Assembly: GCA_024663395.1 (NCBI GenBank)
Contig: JANFAH010000112.1
Location: forward strand, 44,236-108,235
From: Pisolithus tinctorius
Lineage: Eukaryota > Basidiomycota > Agaricomycetes > Boletales > Pisolithaceae
Reading direction: 5' to 3'
Length of the DNA stretch: 64,000 nucleotides
Part shown: positions 47,455 through 61,303 of the stretch, in pieces
Layout of the letters: each line of letters opens with the position of its first letter
Position numbering within the stretch: position 1 is the first letter of the stretch
The notes under the pieces: generated by a model
Databases searched by the model: none
What the model saw: the letters and a program-made list of their open reading frames with translations, nothing else
Told to the model about the DNA's origin: nothing
Made by a program: the position numbers and the translations under genes

Positions 47455-48680
47455 ATGAACAGTCTGATTCAAAGGTTTGCTGGCTCAAGCAGCGGGATCG
47501 AGTTGCAGAAGAGGAATGCTACTGTCGTGGATGACGATGGCGAGCTTTCAGACGTGATGTGGGGATCTATGGCTGGCTTTGGTAGCCTTGCGAAGGGTGT
47601 GCCCACTTTCACTGTTCCATCAGTGCCAGACGTAAGTTGTTCACGATTTGCGATTGAAGATAAATTCATGTTTGTAGCCAGCAGCATTCTTGAGGCTTCA
47701 TACGGACGATCACGCAGACCCATCGTGCCGGATTAAGATCCAACACGGGACAACCACTCTAGCTTTCAGATATCAAGGGGGTGTCATTGTCGCTGTGGAC
47801 TCACGAGCGACTGCGGGCAATTATATCGGTAAGTTGTGGCGTTCATGGCACCTCGATTTCACTGATATTGGCGCTCGCTTTAGCCTCAGGCACTGTGAAG
47901 AAAGTCATAGAGATTAACCCATACTTGTTGGGCACAATGGCGGGTGGTGCAGGTGTGAAAAGTCTTGCATTGTATATCGCGTTATATGAAAGCATTGCGC
48001 AGCTGATTGTCAATTCTGGGAGACATACTTGGGAATGCATTGTCGTCTACACGAACTCCGGAATCACGAGCGAATTTCTGTCTCTGCGGCGAGCAAATAC
48101 CTCAGTAATCTCGTTTACAGCTACAAAGGCATGGGTCTGAGTATGGTACGTTCATTTCCATGGTTCATCAAATAGGGCTCTCACGGAAGGTGAAGGGCAC
48201 TATGATCTGCGGTTGGGACAAGACCGTGAGTGGCACTTCGGGCATTCTTACTTCCCGTGACTGAATGTCGAGCGCATCGAAGGGACCTGCTATTTTCTAC
48301 GTCGACTCCGATGGTACCCGTTTAAGGGGAGATTTGTTCTCCGTGGGATCTGGAAGCACGTTTGCCTACGGAGTGCTTGACCAAGGGTACCGGTGGGACT
48401 TGACGGATGAGGAGGCTCAGGAACTTGGAAGAAGGAGTATTTATGCCGCTGGTCACCGTGATGCCTTCTCCGGGAATTCTTGCAATCTCTATCATGTCAA
48501 GGAGCGTGGATGGGAGTTCATTGGTACGTATTGGTCGTGTGTGAAGGGAAAGACTTGTGCTTATCACCTGTTGCAGGCAATTATGATATCAACAAATTGC
48601 ACTATGATGGGCCGGGGAATGGCCAGGGATATGGCTATGAGGTCCGAGTTGAAGGTAAGACCTCTGCTGTTGCAGCTTAG
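47455..48680 (+). CDS. PRE2: 20S proteasome subunit beta-5 (Pre2/PSMB5)
   Basis: Chymotrypsin-like catalytic subunit of the proteasome. The propeptide ([10 protein letters not shown]...) of about 90 residues ends at HG, and the mature enzyme starts [11 protein letters not shown] with the N-terminal catalytic Thr. Other motifs: [89 protein letters not shown], and [12 protein letters not shown] with the Ser-Gly-Asn loop. The catalytic Asp (AVDS) and Lys (GTVKK) are present. Six or seven short introns, all readable. The C-terminus after GYGYEVRVE is uncertain: it may read on to TAG at 48678-48680 or splice once more to a stop near 48752. Confidence 0.93.
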
Positions 48681-48837
48681 TGATGTGGGGTTGTTGCTTT
48701 GTATGTCTAGTCGTAGATAAATATATAAATCGTCAGGACTCTATTTGATCAGTGATTCGTGTTGCCGACCTGACGTCACAAGTCGGTGGGATGGAGCAAG
48801 TATCGACACTCACAACTGTCCAGTACTGAACTTTGCG

Positions 48838-51800
48838 ATGTCTCATTTACATCCCTACGAGCGTATCACAGTAACCATTAGCGATGATGGCTTGCTCATG
48901 CGTCCACATGATCCTGATCCTCACGATTCTCCATCATGTACGCGTGTGTCCTGGAACAGAACTCCCAAAGTCGAACAACTGCCGAACGGCGGGGAGAATC
49001 TAGCTGCAGACTGGTCAGCTAGTGTCGTCATCTATGGAATAATTGGCATACTGGAACTTTTCAATGGTAAAGCTACTGTTGTCTTGCAAGCTGCGCACTA
49101 AATATGAGGGCGTTAGCTTCATACCTGTTGGTTATAACTGCCAGGCGGCCTGTCGGTAGTCGTAAGTTGTTTGTCCACTTGTGTGTGTAGAGAACATCAT
49201 ATTAACTCCCGTCTGTCTAGTCCTTGAAGAGACTCACATCGTATACGGTGTGAAGGATGTATCCGCAATTCCCTTGGTGAAGGGTCGTGCTCAACAAGCT
49301 TTGACTAACGTAGCGGCTCGCACCACCGCTCTTCGTGAACCATCCCGGGATGACATCTACCTATCTAGTGCTGGCGAATTTGCACACGAGCGACGCTCCT
49401 ACAGCTCTCAAACTGATTTTGTGGAGGGGGAGGGCACGCGAGTTGTGGCCCCTACCTCCGATCTGGAACAAGCACAAGCCACACCATTTCCCCCATCTGG
49501 AACCTTGACTCCGACTTCTTCTGAGTCTGCCGCAGTTCTCAACAGGATGGTCTTGTGGACTCGTCTAGCGGGACGCAACTCAGCGACTTCGGTTGAGGGA
49601 CCCTCTGGTGCATTCAATCCAACTGCAGTGAATGCGGACAGGAATGACAAGGCAGTCTGTACAGTCCCACGTGCGAAACCTTTAGAGTCGAAAGAAGAGC
49701 AGCATACCGAACTGGAGGACCGAGTAGTCCGTGAATGTATTCGCGAGTATACCAAGGGCTGTATGTTCTTTTCGTACCGCTGTGGTACGTTCATGAGCAT
49801 GTAGAATGTCAACCGTTATGATGATATTTTAGATCTGACGAGGTCGCTCCAGCGCAAACACGAGCAATCCCTGAAGTGTGCTACGCAGGACAAGCTATTG
49901 GCAAAACTCAATGCCCTGCCACAAGACCGTCCTGTAGATCGCTCGGAATGCAGTACAAACCCTTTAACATCGGCGCTTCCTCTGTGGAGACGAGTCGATC
50001 GGCAGTTCTGGTGGAATGAATACCTCTCCAAACCGTTCACTGATACCGGCGTGAGAATATGCCTTTCATTTGTTTTCCATCCTTAACCCTTCGTTTTCTA
50101 GTTGCACTCCTACGTATTGCCAATCATACAGGGATACTTCCAGGTAGCAAATTTTCATTTGCCTGTGAACCCCCAGGACCCAAATGACTATTCGATTTCA
50201 CCCGTGGATTATATCATAGCATCTCGGCGTTCCAGACGCCGAGCTGGGCTCCGTTATCAGCGGAGAGGTGTAGATGATGAAGCTTTCGTCGCTAACTTCG
50301 TTGAAACGGAAGCCATAGTCAAAGTTCAGGTTTGTCTTTTGTTCTGCAGATGGCCACCACCTTACGTCACGCAGAGAGACGGCAGTTCCAACGTTTTCAG
50401 CTTCGTTCAGATCCGTGGCTCAAGTACGGGATCCTATGATTTTTTGAGATTATGCACTCTGACAATCCGCGGTAGTCCCACTATTCTGGAAACAATCTGG
50501 TTATAGCCTGAAACCTCCACCTGTTCTAGCACCCGAGAGAACCTCAGAGCAGAATATGGATGCCATGAAACGTCATTTTCAGAGCACGATTCCTGTGTAC
50601 GGACCCCACGTAAGTAATATTTCCGCCAACGCAGGCCACCCATGGAGCAGATAAGACAGATGATTGTCAACCTTGCCGAACAAAACGGGAAGGAGGGGAC
50701 ATTGTGCGGGGCTTATAAGGCCTACGTAAATCAACTGAATAGAAACAGCGTTAGGTGAGCTTCCTTGCACGTCCACGCAGGTTCAAAGTACTTTATGAGG
50801 GACCCTTCATAGCTACTGTGAATTTGACTTTCACCATGAGACCAGAGGGATGAAGTATGTAAGCTACGAATCTTTAAATGTCGGTTGGCTGAAAGGGTTT
50901 TAGGTACGAACGACTATCGACCCTGGTTGATCGCCTAGAACGGACCTTTGAAAGTCAAGGGTGATTACTTTTCCCAAGTTCGCGCTACATTCTTTAAATA
51001 TTATGTTGTCAACACAGGTACTTCTGGCTTTCTGATGACATGCTACTTTCGGAGCAGAAAGGAGTGTTCCGAGTGAATTGTATTGATTGTTTGGACCGAA
51101 CTAATGTTGTACAGGTAAGCTTTCTTGTTTCCTTCTTCAAGATAAACTTATTGGAACGTAGTCTACATTCGCCCGACACGTGCTGGAGATGCAACTGGGT
51201 GCCGTGGGCCTTATCATCCCGACACAAGGGGGAAAATCAGAAGTTGACGTTATCTTTAATAACGGTTCGTCGTTTTGGCATATTCCTTCCCGTGTCTCAC
51301 TGTTAATCAGTATGGGCGAACAACGGGGATGCCATAAGTCGTGCCTAGTGAGCAGTCGTTCCCCCTATTACTCATTCTCGCTCACCGGGACTTCGCAACG
51401 TTGCAGTTCGGGCACGTCAGCTCTCAAGGTAAGTCCGTGGTGGTGTGTCATGATTTCGCTCACGTCTGGGCGGGTAGGGCGATTTTACGAGGTGTGGCAT
51501 CTGTAAGATCTTGCATGTTTGGTGCTGAAGACGATTTTAAGAACCGGAAAGAGAGACATCGGAGGTCTTCTGAATGATGGCGTTAACTCTCTCACGAGAT
51601 TATATAGCTCCACGTTTAGTGACTGGTTCTGTCAGGCTGTGATAGATTTCATGCTTGGACACAGAACCCTCTCCGTCTTCACCGAATTTCTACTGAAGCT
51701 ACAATCCACAGACCCAGGAGAACTTATGCGTCTGTCAAGGATTCGTGCAGATGCTATTGCAACATCGGTTTCCCTTCTCCTGGAAGAAGGCGAGACGTTA

Positions 51801-52750
51801 TTTTCTGGATGGACCGTTTTCTCGCCAGAAGCGCTAAGTGTCAAACTCAGTGACAGATTCGAGGAGAAAGTGTTGTTACTGGTATGCAACTAATACCGAG
51901 TTCCTGGTGACTACCATCCTAACCCAGTCGGGCAGAGTGCTCGTGCTCTCTATATCGTTGTGGGATTCAAAACGTCTGAATATAGGGGATGATGCAGCTG
52001 AAATGGATCACAGAGTTATGATTATGCGCTGGACAAAGTCAAGCTACATACTCGGGTGCCACTTGAAATGATTGTCCGGGTTGCGAAAGGTGCTGTCGCA
52101 CGTCTTTCCTCTTACTCGTGTCTGACCCGTTGGTCAAGGGGCATATATCATCTCTTCACTCGAAGAAGGAAGTCGTGATCCTATTCAGAACGCTGGTTTC
52201 ATGGTATCTTGGTTCAGTGCGGACCAATGTAGCTCGCAGAAAACGACATCCCCATATATGCTCAGCCCAACCCAGCTACCGTCATTAGAGAGTAGTCAAA
52301 GGACAAGTGTCATACGACGTGTGTGCTCTGCCCTCAAAAACAACGCACCCAAATCAAATGCAGCATTGACAAATCCGCCACGTTCTCGCGTAGTTGGGGA
52401 TGTCTTTGCCGCGTTCAAGGTTCTGCCGATCGACCCCACCCGTATCGAGGGAGAGTCCACCATGACATATGGTGAGCTTACGGATGACCTTGCCGGTGCC
52501 ACTACATGCAAGGAAGTAGTCGACTTGATGGTCGACGCCATCAGGAGGGCTTGTTGCAAGGTTGGTGCTGGATCACACGAGGACTTCGTCATCGAAGAGG
52601 ACGTGGTGAGGTGCGTAATCAAACCGGCTTTGGCAAGCTTGTCGTGTACTTCATGCACGTATCCACAGTTTAGAGGATGCGAAAAGAGCAACTAGTATGT
52701 ATTCTAAAATGGAGTACGGCATGAAGAGGTTGCTATGGCTCGGAGGTTAA
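48838..52750 (+). CDS. Sac-domain phosphoinositide phosphatase (Sac2/INPP5F-like)
   Basis: Membrane-traffic enzyme that removes phosphate from phosphoinositides, in the INPP5F group probably PI4P on endosomes. From MSHLHPYERITVTISDDG the protein runs through VIYGIIGILELFNG and HIVYGVKDVSAIPL, a long Ser/Thr-rich insert (about 49290-49730), WWNEYLSKPF, SYVLPIIQGYFQVANF, and SRRSRRRAGLRYQRRGVDDE...VANFVETE. The catalytic P-loop is CIDCLDRTNVVQ (CX5R) near 51090, followed by GKRDIGGLLNDGVNSLTRLY. The hSac2-like C-terminal part follows (VPLEMIVRVAKGAYIISSL). The last intron (from 52611) leads to a tail ending RLLWLGG with TAA at 52748-52750. Fifteen or so introns; not all joints were checked base by base. 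Confidence 0.88.
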
Positions 52751-52969
52751 CGTTGGGTATGGGGGTGCTTGGTATTCCACTATTGCCTGCATCTTACATG
52801 AAAAAAGGTCGATATTATAAAAGAAGTGCTTGTGCATCGGTTGGATGAAATGACGGTATATATCCTAGAGGTTGTGAGTACAAAAAAAACGCAAATAGTC
52901 CCAAGATAAATGCACGAATGTTAGAGCGTAATAAGATAGAGGGTAGAAATCGTCCTTATCCAAAAAGGA

Positions 52970-55900
52970 TTACCTGATATCCAACTCGCCATCGTCCCCC
53001 CCTCCGAGGTCGATAAACCGCGTCATACGTTTCCTCGCCCGGCCCCCATCCCTCGTTGCCTCCACAACGTCAGAATGGTCGTCACTCCGTATGGCGGCAC
53101 TATCTCGACTGCACGAAACGCCGGCATGGTGTTCGCAAAGCATTTGACCATCGATCTCCCAATACTCCGCCAGTCTCTCTCCACAGCCGTCTTCATATTC
53201 ACACAATAAGTGTTCAGGGTGGTACCGCCTTCCTGCGTGGTTAACAGCGCAGGGACCTTCTATAGGTTGCCCACAAGAGGCAGCCGCACACAAGGAATCA
53301 TTCGCTTCGTGATAATGATACGCGCAAAACGGTTTCCCATCGAAGACGTAGAATTCTTTGTCCGGAAAAGGTTGCTAGCGTATATGAGGTTAAGAAGGAC
53401 GAATCTCTATCAAGAAGGGTTGGACATACATGACACGCATGGCAGTTGAAACAACCTCTATGATATTTGCCCTTCAGCTGCCCATCTCTGGACGATACAG
53501 CCTGCTTTTCTATTGGCAGGTTACAGCGGCGACACTTGGGGAGTTGGTGAGCTCCCTTCAATAAATAAAGTTCGGCAGTGGAAGAGGTACCTTGGGCAAA
53601 TACATATTCTTCCAACAGCGCTCGCACAATACGCTTCCCTCGTCCATCTGTATCCATCTGCCATCCTCGATTTTTGTCTTACACCTTACGCAAATGTGGT
53701 TCTCCTCCGCGTTTCCGTTGCGAATACGAGCGACCTTGCCTGTTGCTTTCACACGTTCCAAATGTACGTGGGGGAGGGATGGATTGGTATGTGAACGGGC
53801 AGGTAACTTAGGTGCTTTGTTTTCTGGCGAAGCTGGTCCTGGTACGGTATTCGATCGATTTGGTTTCCCAGACCCACCCCGGCAAGTCGAAGGTCCTGCT
53901 ATCGAAGCGAGAACTGATCCGGAAGCAAGCACCGATATAGATGCACCCTCCTCGATGAGTGTCTCCATCGCACGCTCGAGCGCTCCACCAGACCTCGCCG
54001 TGCTCTGAGTAGCGGAAGAATTGCAGCGAGTTCGGCTACCAATGGCGGTAGAGTGTGCAGATCCTGCAGAGCTTGTCGAAGCAGTAGATTCCTTGCGTAC
54101 TGGCCCCGAGGACTGGCTACGGCCCGGCGAAGGCATCGTCGGAAACCTCACCTTGTTGGTGTCAATATTCGCATTGGATTTGCGAAGATTCAGGGGCATC
54201 ACAACCGGTGTATCTTCATCAGATTCTTCTGCATAGGCTAAACCAGTTTCCGAATCCACAGCGGCGCCCTTGGTATCAGACGTGTTGGTCGTGTACACAC
54301 TCTCGTCATCGGATTCATTTGCTCCACCATCATCTTGCTTAAGCATGTCAAGCAATGGGAGGTGCATGTTAAATCCGTTCATCATCGGAGACTGAGATAC
54401 TGTTTCTCCGCTCAGACGGCGTTCGAAAGGGTTTGGAATTGGCGGAGATGGTGTGCGGGAGGGAGATGCAACACGAACATCATTGGGAGATGACAGCGTA
54501 CGCACACTCTGCTTTGGGGTGACATTATCCACTTCGAAAGTCGGACTAGGATAGCTTGGATACCGTGCACTGGTTGGGGTCGGGATTGCTGGAGATATAG
54601 GCGAGGATGGCAGCGGGGACACTGGAGACGAGCCGTACCCAGAGTTGGGTGAAAAAGGAGGGGTCACAGGAACTGGTTTTCGAGTTAGCGATGATGTATA
54701 AACAAGACATTTGCAGCGCGCCCAGGAAAACAAGGAAAACCTGACGAGAAGTAACCGTATCATAGAAACGAGCGCCCTAAAGCGTCTCAGAAAGACCTCT
54801 AGTGCGAAATGAAGCGAAATAAAAAGGAAAGAAAAGAACTCACCATGCGCAACATGAGGCACGGTTGGATTGATATTTAGAAATTTCGGAGCATTGGAAC
54901 GCGACTCGTGTGGTGAAATTAAGGGCTGAGGTTGATGAGGACCGGGTAAAGAAGCAGCAAGCATCGCTGCGCGCGCAACTGCTGCGAAACCCCTACGGCC
55001 AACACCAGCCATACCAGCCTCGCCCCCACATTTGGTATCGATATCGCGCTCGTTCTCTGGTACCGGTGATCGGGGGGGGGCATTAACGGTGATGAAGGTG
55101 GTTGCATCACAAGAGAACGTGTCGTCGAATGCGCGTGTGTTGACGTCGGGAAAGGCACGGTCGAAGCTGCCGGAGGTTTCTGTGACGAAGAGGCAGGACC
55201 TGGGTGAGATGTGAGGGCAAGTATGACGTTGCGGTCGGGTGGTGGTCGCTGGTGATCCAAAGAAGGACGTGAGGTATCCACATTCGGGCGATGTAATTGG
55301 TCAAAGGAAGGGTGAGACCTGTCCATCGCACCCCGATGTGCCACAGAAGAAGTTGCGGAGGGAGTTCGTCCGGGCCCACGCGGCTGTAAACTTGGTGGAA
55401 GAGAGGAGTTGGACTGAAGAATATTCCTTCCTGTGGACGGTGGGACCGGGGGTTGTTGTCGAGGAGCCGGGCTCTCCTTCCCGGTTAACGATGGTCTCCT
55501 CAAGCGTGCACCTACAGACTTAGTATTATGCACATCTCCAGAATTTACCGCGTCGTTCATTCTAGGCGGAGACTTGAGTTCGAAATGTACCTTGGAAGCC
55601 GCCTTGATTCTCTCGATAGTCGGAGCTGCGTTCCGTACGGGACCCACGGGAGGAGACTGAGTTGACGGACGATCTTGGAAAGTCAGAGAGTTCCCCCGGT
55701 GAGGTACTGCGGTCGACGGAGGTGTTGTGGTGGACGGTAAGCTGTCTTTTCTGGATGCATATACAGCTGAGGCCAATCGTTGGGAGGAGTCAGGTTGAGG
55801 ACTGCGTGATTCTTGTCCCCGAGGAGGCGTATTTGCTCTCGCAGACACCATGCTCTGCAGCCGTTGTGGCAGAAAGGAATTAGGAGGGTTCGAAGATGTG

Positions 55901-56063
55901 GGAAGCCTCTGGAGAGGAGCAGGGGAGGTTGAGGAGGGCATACATGGTCGGCGAGGTCTGCCAATGGGACAGGCTGAGAGCAGTTCGAGCATTTCACGGT
56001 AGGCAACAGTTGTGATAGACGAGGTGCTTGTGCTGGTGGACTGAGGCCAGCAGCTTGAGCCAT
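52970..56063 (-). CDS. LIM-domain protein (paxillin-like, Pxl1 type)
   Basis: Likely cytoskeletal or cell-polarity adaptor. It starts MAQAAGLSPPAQ at 56063 with a short Cys motif (CSNCSQPVPLADLADHVC). A long Ser/Pro/Arg-rich disordered region follows, then three C-terminal zinc-binding LIM units: CVRCKTKIEDGRW...CERCW, CRRCNLPIEKQ...CFNCHACH with FCAYHYH, and CAAASCGQPIEG...CEHHAG. A short acidic-basic tail ends GELDIR. An intron of about 170 bp (54670-54842) is unusually long for this window. The frame breaks once in the nine-G run 55072-55080, where a one-base change joins the Ser/Pro-rich part to DTKCGGEAGMAGVGRRGFAA, and once more near 55900-55930. The protein content is otherwise clear. 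Confidence 0.82.
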
Positions 56064-57294
56064 AGAAAGGAACGTGAGTGCAGGCTAGCAAGGACAGCGG
56101 CCTGGATACGTATGCCTAGGCCTCGAGAGAGATGTCAGCGTAAAAATATGTACGAAAAAGCTGGAAGCAGCTATTAAGGATTAGGTATTGTATGGACTCT
56201 TAGAGTTCGTTGTGGGGGAGGACATGCAAGAGAGTTGGGGTCGGAGGACAAGTCGACGTGTGCCGTTGTTCCTCGCCAATCACAGGCTGCTCGCGATCGC
56301 GTCTTTCACTGGCAATGTAAATTATAACACCTCAGCCGCCATCAAAAAGATCGCCAGCTTCATTACATCCCGACACATGTTCATGTCACATCGCTATCTC
56401 AGTGTATTAATATATAAATTCTTTCCCTCCTACCTAATGCCGTTGGTTACATGACACGGTATGGCATCAACGTTCCCATCGATTATCCCAGCGAATGTTA
56501 GCACCAATCGTTGTTCGACGTTATGAAGTACAATCAACAATACTCTCGGTATCAGTAGCGCTGGGATAGCCCTGATGTGTAACAAGCTGCCAAATCTTAC
56601 CCTGTATGATGATCCGGCGAGTGCAAGTGATTCTCAGCGCTACTTGAACACGATCACTCGCCCAGGGCGAATCTTGCTATCGATAAAGTTACTCGGGTAC
56701 CAGTCCCAGATAGGGTCGCTGAGCGTTAGAACTCTACCTCAGTGAGGCGCCCTCCATAAAACCCATAATTAGGTTGACAACAGTTGGCACCACCCGCCAC
56801 TTTTACTGCTTCTTCTTCCACGCTAGCGAAGAATAGTCATTCGGGTACACGTGCGCCTTGTTAAATTCTTTTTTTCTGCTCTGGGATGTAGAGGGGAAGG
56901 TTGGCGAGCTTGGCGGTATCATTTTAAAACTCTTGCAAATGACATATACTTACTGCCTTCAAGTCAGCAAAGTCCTGGTACGATGGTCAAGGGCTTTGGG
57001 ATAGGAGGTTGCTGGTACAGATAACTCACCGCCGAGTCAAATGCTGGACCGAGACTGAAACAGTGTAAGCGCCAGCAGTATGGCAAAACCAGGAACGACT
57101 ATGTACTAAATATAATCACTGATTGCCGTGCGTAAGTACAGTAAGAATTGTTACGCGGATGCTACACATAGCAACGATTGCAGACTACACATACATAAGT
57201 AGCAGGGATAGCAATGACAAGGTTCCACCCGTGGATCTGGAATTGTGTGGTAAAAAAAAAAGAAATCGATAATGTCCATGAAAATTGTACATGA
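56064..57294. other. about 1.2 kb without a recognised gene
   Basis: Promoter of the LIM gene on one side and 3' end of the transcription factor gene on the other. Short frames only; no tRNA fold or repeat family was recognised. Confidence 0.45.
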
Positions 57295-60200
57295 CTATGA
57301 TTGCTCTTGATCCCTTTTCTCTGGCTGGGACACCTGCTCAGATTCTGACGCCCCAGCGGTTAAAGTGTCAGCCACACCTGGCTGTTGCCCTCCTCGATGT
57401 CCGCCAGCCGTCCCGTCAGGCATGGTGGAGTTGAGCCGAGTAAAAAACGAACCCCATTGGCCTATTATACTAAGTCAGTTTCCGACCTTATAAGGAGTAG
57501 ACAAACTACTTGCCCCAGTCGAACATTCCTCCCGGGATGCCCTCCAAGAGTCCCACATCAGCCATCGCAAATCGTTCCAACTTACCCGACGCCTGCGGAC
57601 CGTCGAGTACGTTCAAAACCTGTACATTTCCAGGTGTTTGGCTTGCCATGTGGTTCAACGCAGGATTCACGTTAGCCTCCCTCAGTGTCCCCGACGTGAG
57701 TGGCCTGATATTTACTAGTGATGAGGATCCTGCTGCAGGCGGTTCTGATTATTAGGCACAGTTGGGAATGATTCAGGTATTAAGAATTCCCTGTTACTTG
57801 GAAGCTTACCTTCGGATTCTTCATCAGACGAAGTAATGATTGTACCCTTGGGCAGGCCATAATCTGCTTTACGTGCCTCACCATGGGCGACGAAAACACC
57901 GCCACCAGGACGGGATGGGTCCTTTTTGTATTCAAGTCCACCTAGCGGTTGTCGGCCTTTAACACCCCCTGTCGGGTTGAGCAATGGTGGCTTGTCAAGA
58001 GGAAGGGGTGGGCCTTGAGTAGCCTCATAAAGTAGTGAGATAATCTCGGCCGTCTGGAAGCATATAAGGCGACCATAACCGGCTTCGTCACAAGTCATAC
58101 TGACCTTCCGTCCAGCAGACATATGCTCGGGAGATATCGCACTCTCCCACCTACGGACGCAATCACGCAACTTCCGAAGCTTGATAGCAGCGTCCGCATC
58201 TTGCCGTCGAGCCCACGTATGATACTGTGACAATGAATGTCTGTACAATTTCCTCCAGTGGCAACAACAACCTCACCTGTACGAGTGCACATGAAGTCGC
58301 AGCATATGCAACAAGCAGCCATATGTCATACACACGTTCATGGGTATCAAGCCAATCAATAGATTCCCCTGTCAGTTTAACGAGGGCAGTCCACGTCTCC
58401 ATGGTTAAGCCAAACTTGAGGTGCGCCGGGCAAGTGTATGATATTCGCATGAATACACGCCAAAAAATCATACAGACGCAAGAGTACAAAAGATGGAGGA
58501 GGCCTTGATATAATCATTCACGGCACCATAGAAAATAAAACACTAGGTGCTTACGAACCTGCATTCCAAGCAGTGTCAACTCCTCGGTACTTGAGGCTTT
58601 CTGGAAGATTGGCCTTCCAAGACTCCAAATCCGCCAGTAATTCATAAAGCATCTCGTCAGTTGTAAACATCAGACCAGAGGGGCTGCATGACGTTTCAGT
58701 ATGAGCCTTACAAACTTGCTGGGATCACCTACCTGTAAATCGTCTTCAATACTCGACCAAGGATGATGCTGAGTCGACCTAATTCATCCATATACAAGTC
58801 ATTCGGATCTCCCGAAGAAGGAAGGCGTGCATCACAATCCTGTACATCGATCATATAGGGATGACCGTACGTCAGGCTTGTCCTAAGCGAGTGTTAGACT
58901 AAAGCAAAACACCAAAGACTAGCCCCCAACCATCTGTCGCATATGACACAGGCAACCCATAACCGTCTTCGGAGTTCGATATTTTGCTTTACGGATTCTG
59001 CACGATGGAGCCCCAGATCTTGCGCCTATGTACATCATCCGTCAAAGACCTTCCAAAACACAGAGAATGAGCTAACCATCCGAATTGCGGTACCGAGTCG
59101 GATCCACAATGCTGACAGAGCATTGGGGACGTATTGTGAGTGACTGTCACCCACCATACTCAGAATTAACAGTGCTTGTACATTTGCGATCGACGCTGTC
59201 GACAATACATCCTCTGTCTTGATGACATTATTCACGATATATCGTATTGAGTCAAAGACCGATTGCAAAACTTCTCTGCGGGCGGCCGCAACGAGACACA
59301 TAGAATAGATTAGAACAGGTGGCGGGCAAGGATTTGCGAGGAATTCTGCTTGGGTGATAATGGGCAAAACGGGTGCTATTTCTTTGAAATATGCATTAAC
59401 AAGGTCCTGAATGACCTCGGGTGCGACATGCAGGTCAATAGGTTTGGGGTGCGATGCTTGCTTGTCATCTGCGGGGCATTGTGCACCGAGATAAGGCCAT
59501 CGCCATTCTTCGATACTTCCCAAGTGTGATGATAACGTTGATCATAACTCTCGTAAACGCGGGACGATATGGTAGCTTGTGAGTGTAACAAGTGGATTGC
59601 GTTAGTGGGTCCTTTACAACTTCAAATTAGCCAAAGTGCAGTACGATTAATTCGTGCTTGGATTTACCGAAAACCTGGCGGTCACTGGGGTCTGCTTGGG
59701 GTGACATAGTGGTGCGGCGTGTATCGGATGACTTATCCTTATCCTTTTCAGTACCAACTTCTTCTTCAGACTGTTTTTTCTTCTTGAAGCGAGTTTCCGC
59801 GATGGGAAGGAAAAAGGTACACTCAAAACCGTACTGTTTGCAGTGTTGGCAGAGTGGAGGATCTGCATCAGGCAAAACATCGCATCTACACACAATAACA
59901 GCCGACAGAGTTAACCGCGTCTACAAGGGAACATGCTATTTACCTGATCTTTCTGGTGCGACAACTGTCACAGGCACGCTGAGTCTTCGTGCGCTTCTTA
60001 GAATCGACGGCAGTGCTATGGGAGGTCGCTGTGGTTTGCTTAGGTGCAACGTCAACTGGGGAACGACCTTCCTGGTCAGACTCCTTCTCGACGGCAGGGC
60101 CCCTGTCGCGAACTCCGTCTGCCCTCCGTTTCCGTTTGCCAGTGGAGACAGATGGTGCGGACGTCGAAGCTGGTGGTGAGTTAAGAGGCTGCTGCTGTTC

Positions 60201-60862
60201 GGTAGGTGCCTGCGCAGACCGTGGTGGTGCGTACACCACCATCTGTTGAGGATACTGGGTGTATGGCGCGTATCCGTGAGGGAGTGGACCGTAAGGTGCA
60301 GGATGCATCGGGTAGTACTGATGAGGATGACCGGGTATGCCCGAGCCATTAGCGGCATTCATATTTGCAGCAGCGGGATAAGCAGGAGGGTTGTGGTGCT
60401 GGGTAAACGGGGAAGGGTTCATTGGATAATTGGGATTCATCATGTACGAGATACCGTGGTAAGGTTGGAGAGTCGGGGTACGGGCGGTTGTCAATCGAGG
60501 AAAGTCTTGCGGAGATTGCGGCAAGTTGTCTACCTGCGGACGCGGAGCTACGGCAGCAGCTTAAGGTCAATACAACAAGTATCATCAGATGGGTCCATTC
60601 CATGACGGCGCGTAGAAATGAAAATGAGACACACACCGGTGGATAGAGGCTGAGAACGATCTCTTGTGCTGCTCCGGCGGCGGCGAGAACTGGAGGGCTG
60701 CGGTGCGGGATGAAAAGCTGACTTTGGTGAGTCGGCCTGTTTCTTCTGCCGTGTCTTCCTCGACGACTTCGGGGCGGATGCGGATGCCTGCTGCAAGATC
60801 GGTTGAGGCGGCGGGACTGTCTGGGGGCCACTCGACTTTGCGTTACGGACGGAAGATTCCAT
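57295..60862 (-). CDS. Zn2Cys6 transcription factor with fungal-specific TF domain
   Basis: Nuclear DNA-binding regulator, target genes unknown. Exon 1 (MESSVRNAKSSG..., from 60862) is Pro/Gln/Ser/Lys-rich. It splices to a Pro/Tyr-rich stretch (ATTQYPQQMV-like text around 60250) and then the binuclear cluster, with six cysteines in the order CDSCRTRKIRC...LCQHCKQYGFEC (about residues 270-305), split by an intron. The fungal_trans middle domain follows (VNAYFKEIAPVLPIITQAEFL, YSMCLVAAA, IANVQALLILSM, ALWIRLGTAIRMA-type). The C-terminal part has LPESLKYRG, FMRISYTCPAHLKFGLTMETW and a Pro/Gly/Ser-rich tail ending EQVSQPEKRDQEQS. The last intron (57462-57513) has a GC donor (GCAAGT). No break needed after splicing. 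The Pro-rich N-terminus could be an activation region. Confidence 0.88.
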
Positions 60863-61303
60863 TCGTCGAGACAGCTGGGTCGGCCTAATCTGAAATCACA
60901 ATACCAACGTATTGCTCCGGATATTGTTTGGCCCTGCCGACTCGTGTCCTGGCCCGCCCTCAAGTTCACAGAGCACTGGTCTATTAAACCAAAACAACCA
61001 TGTGAGCGGATACTACCCTCGGCAGACGACTTGGCAACTCACACAACTGTTTGTGGATCTCCCCGACGGCTTGGAGATGGGCGGAGTCGGTCAGTTGAAG
61101 ATGATCAGGCTGGCCAATGCCGTGCCGTCGGGGTACTTATTTTCAAGCGGAGATGAAACTGCCGTCTCTTATGCACCACCGAGTAGGATGAAGATGCATA
61201 TCTCATTTGTTGGACACCTCAGAGGTTGAAAATCTCCATGTAGTGTATATGTATTATGGCTGGGTAAAATTTGTACCATAGACATGAGGCTACGAGCACT
61301 GGC
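60863..61303. other. gap of about 440 bp between transcription factor and ERF2
   Basis: Upstream region of the transcription factor gene and 3' end of the palmitoyltransferase gene (both minus strand). No gene recognised. Confidence 0.45.

Noticed and set aside
56560..56760. possible tRNA-like fold
   Set aside because: No T-loop consensus (GTTCGANTC) or anticodon arm could be placed.
60182..60524. transcription factor start at 60524
   Set aside because: The codon there is TTG. A real ATG exon at 60862 splices in frame to this part.
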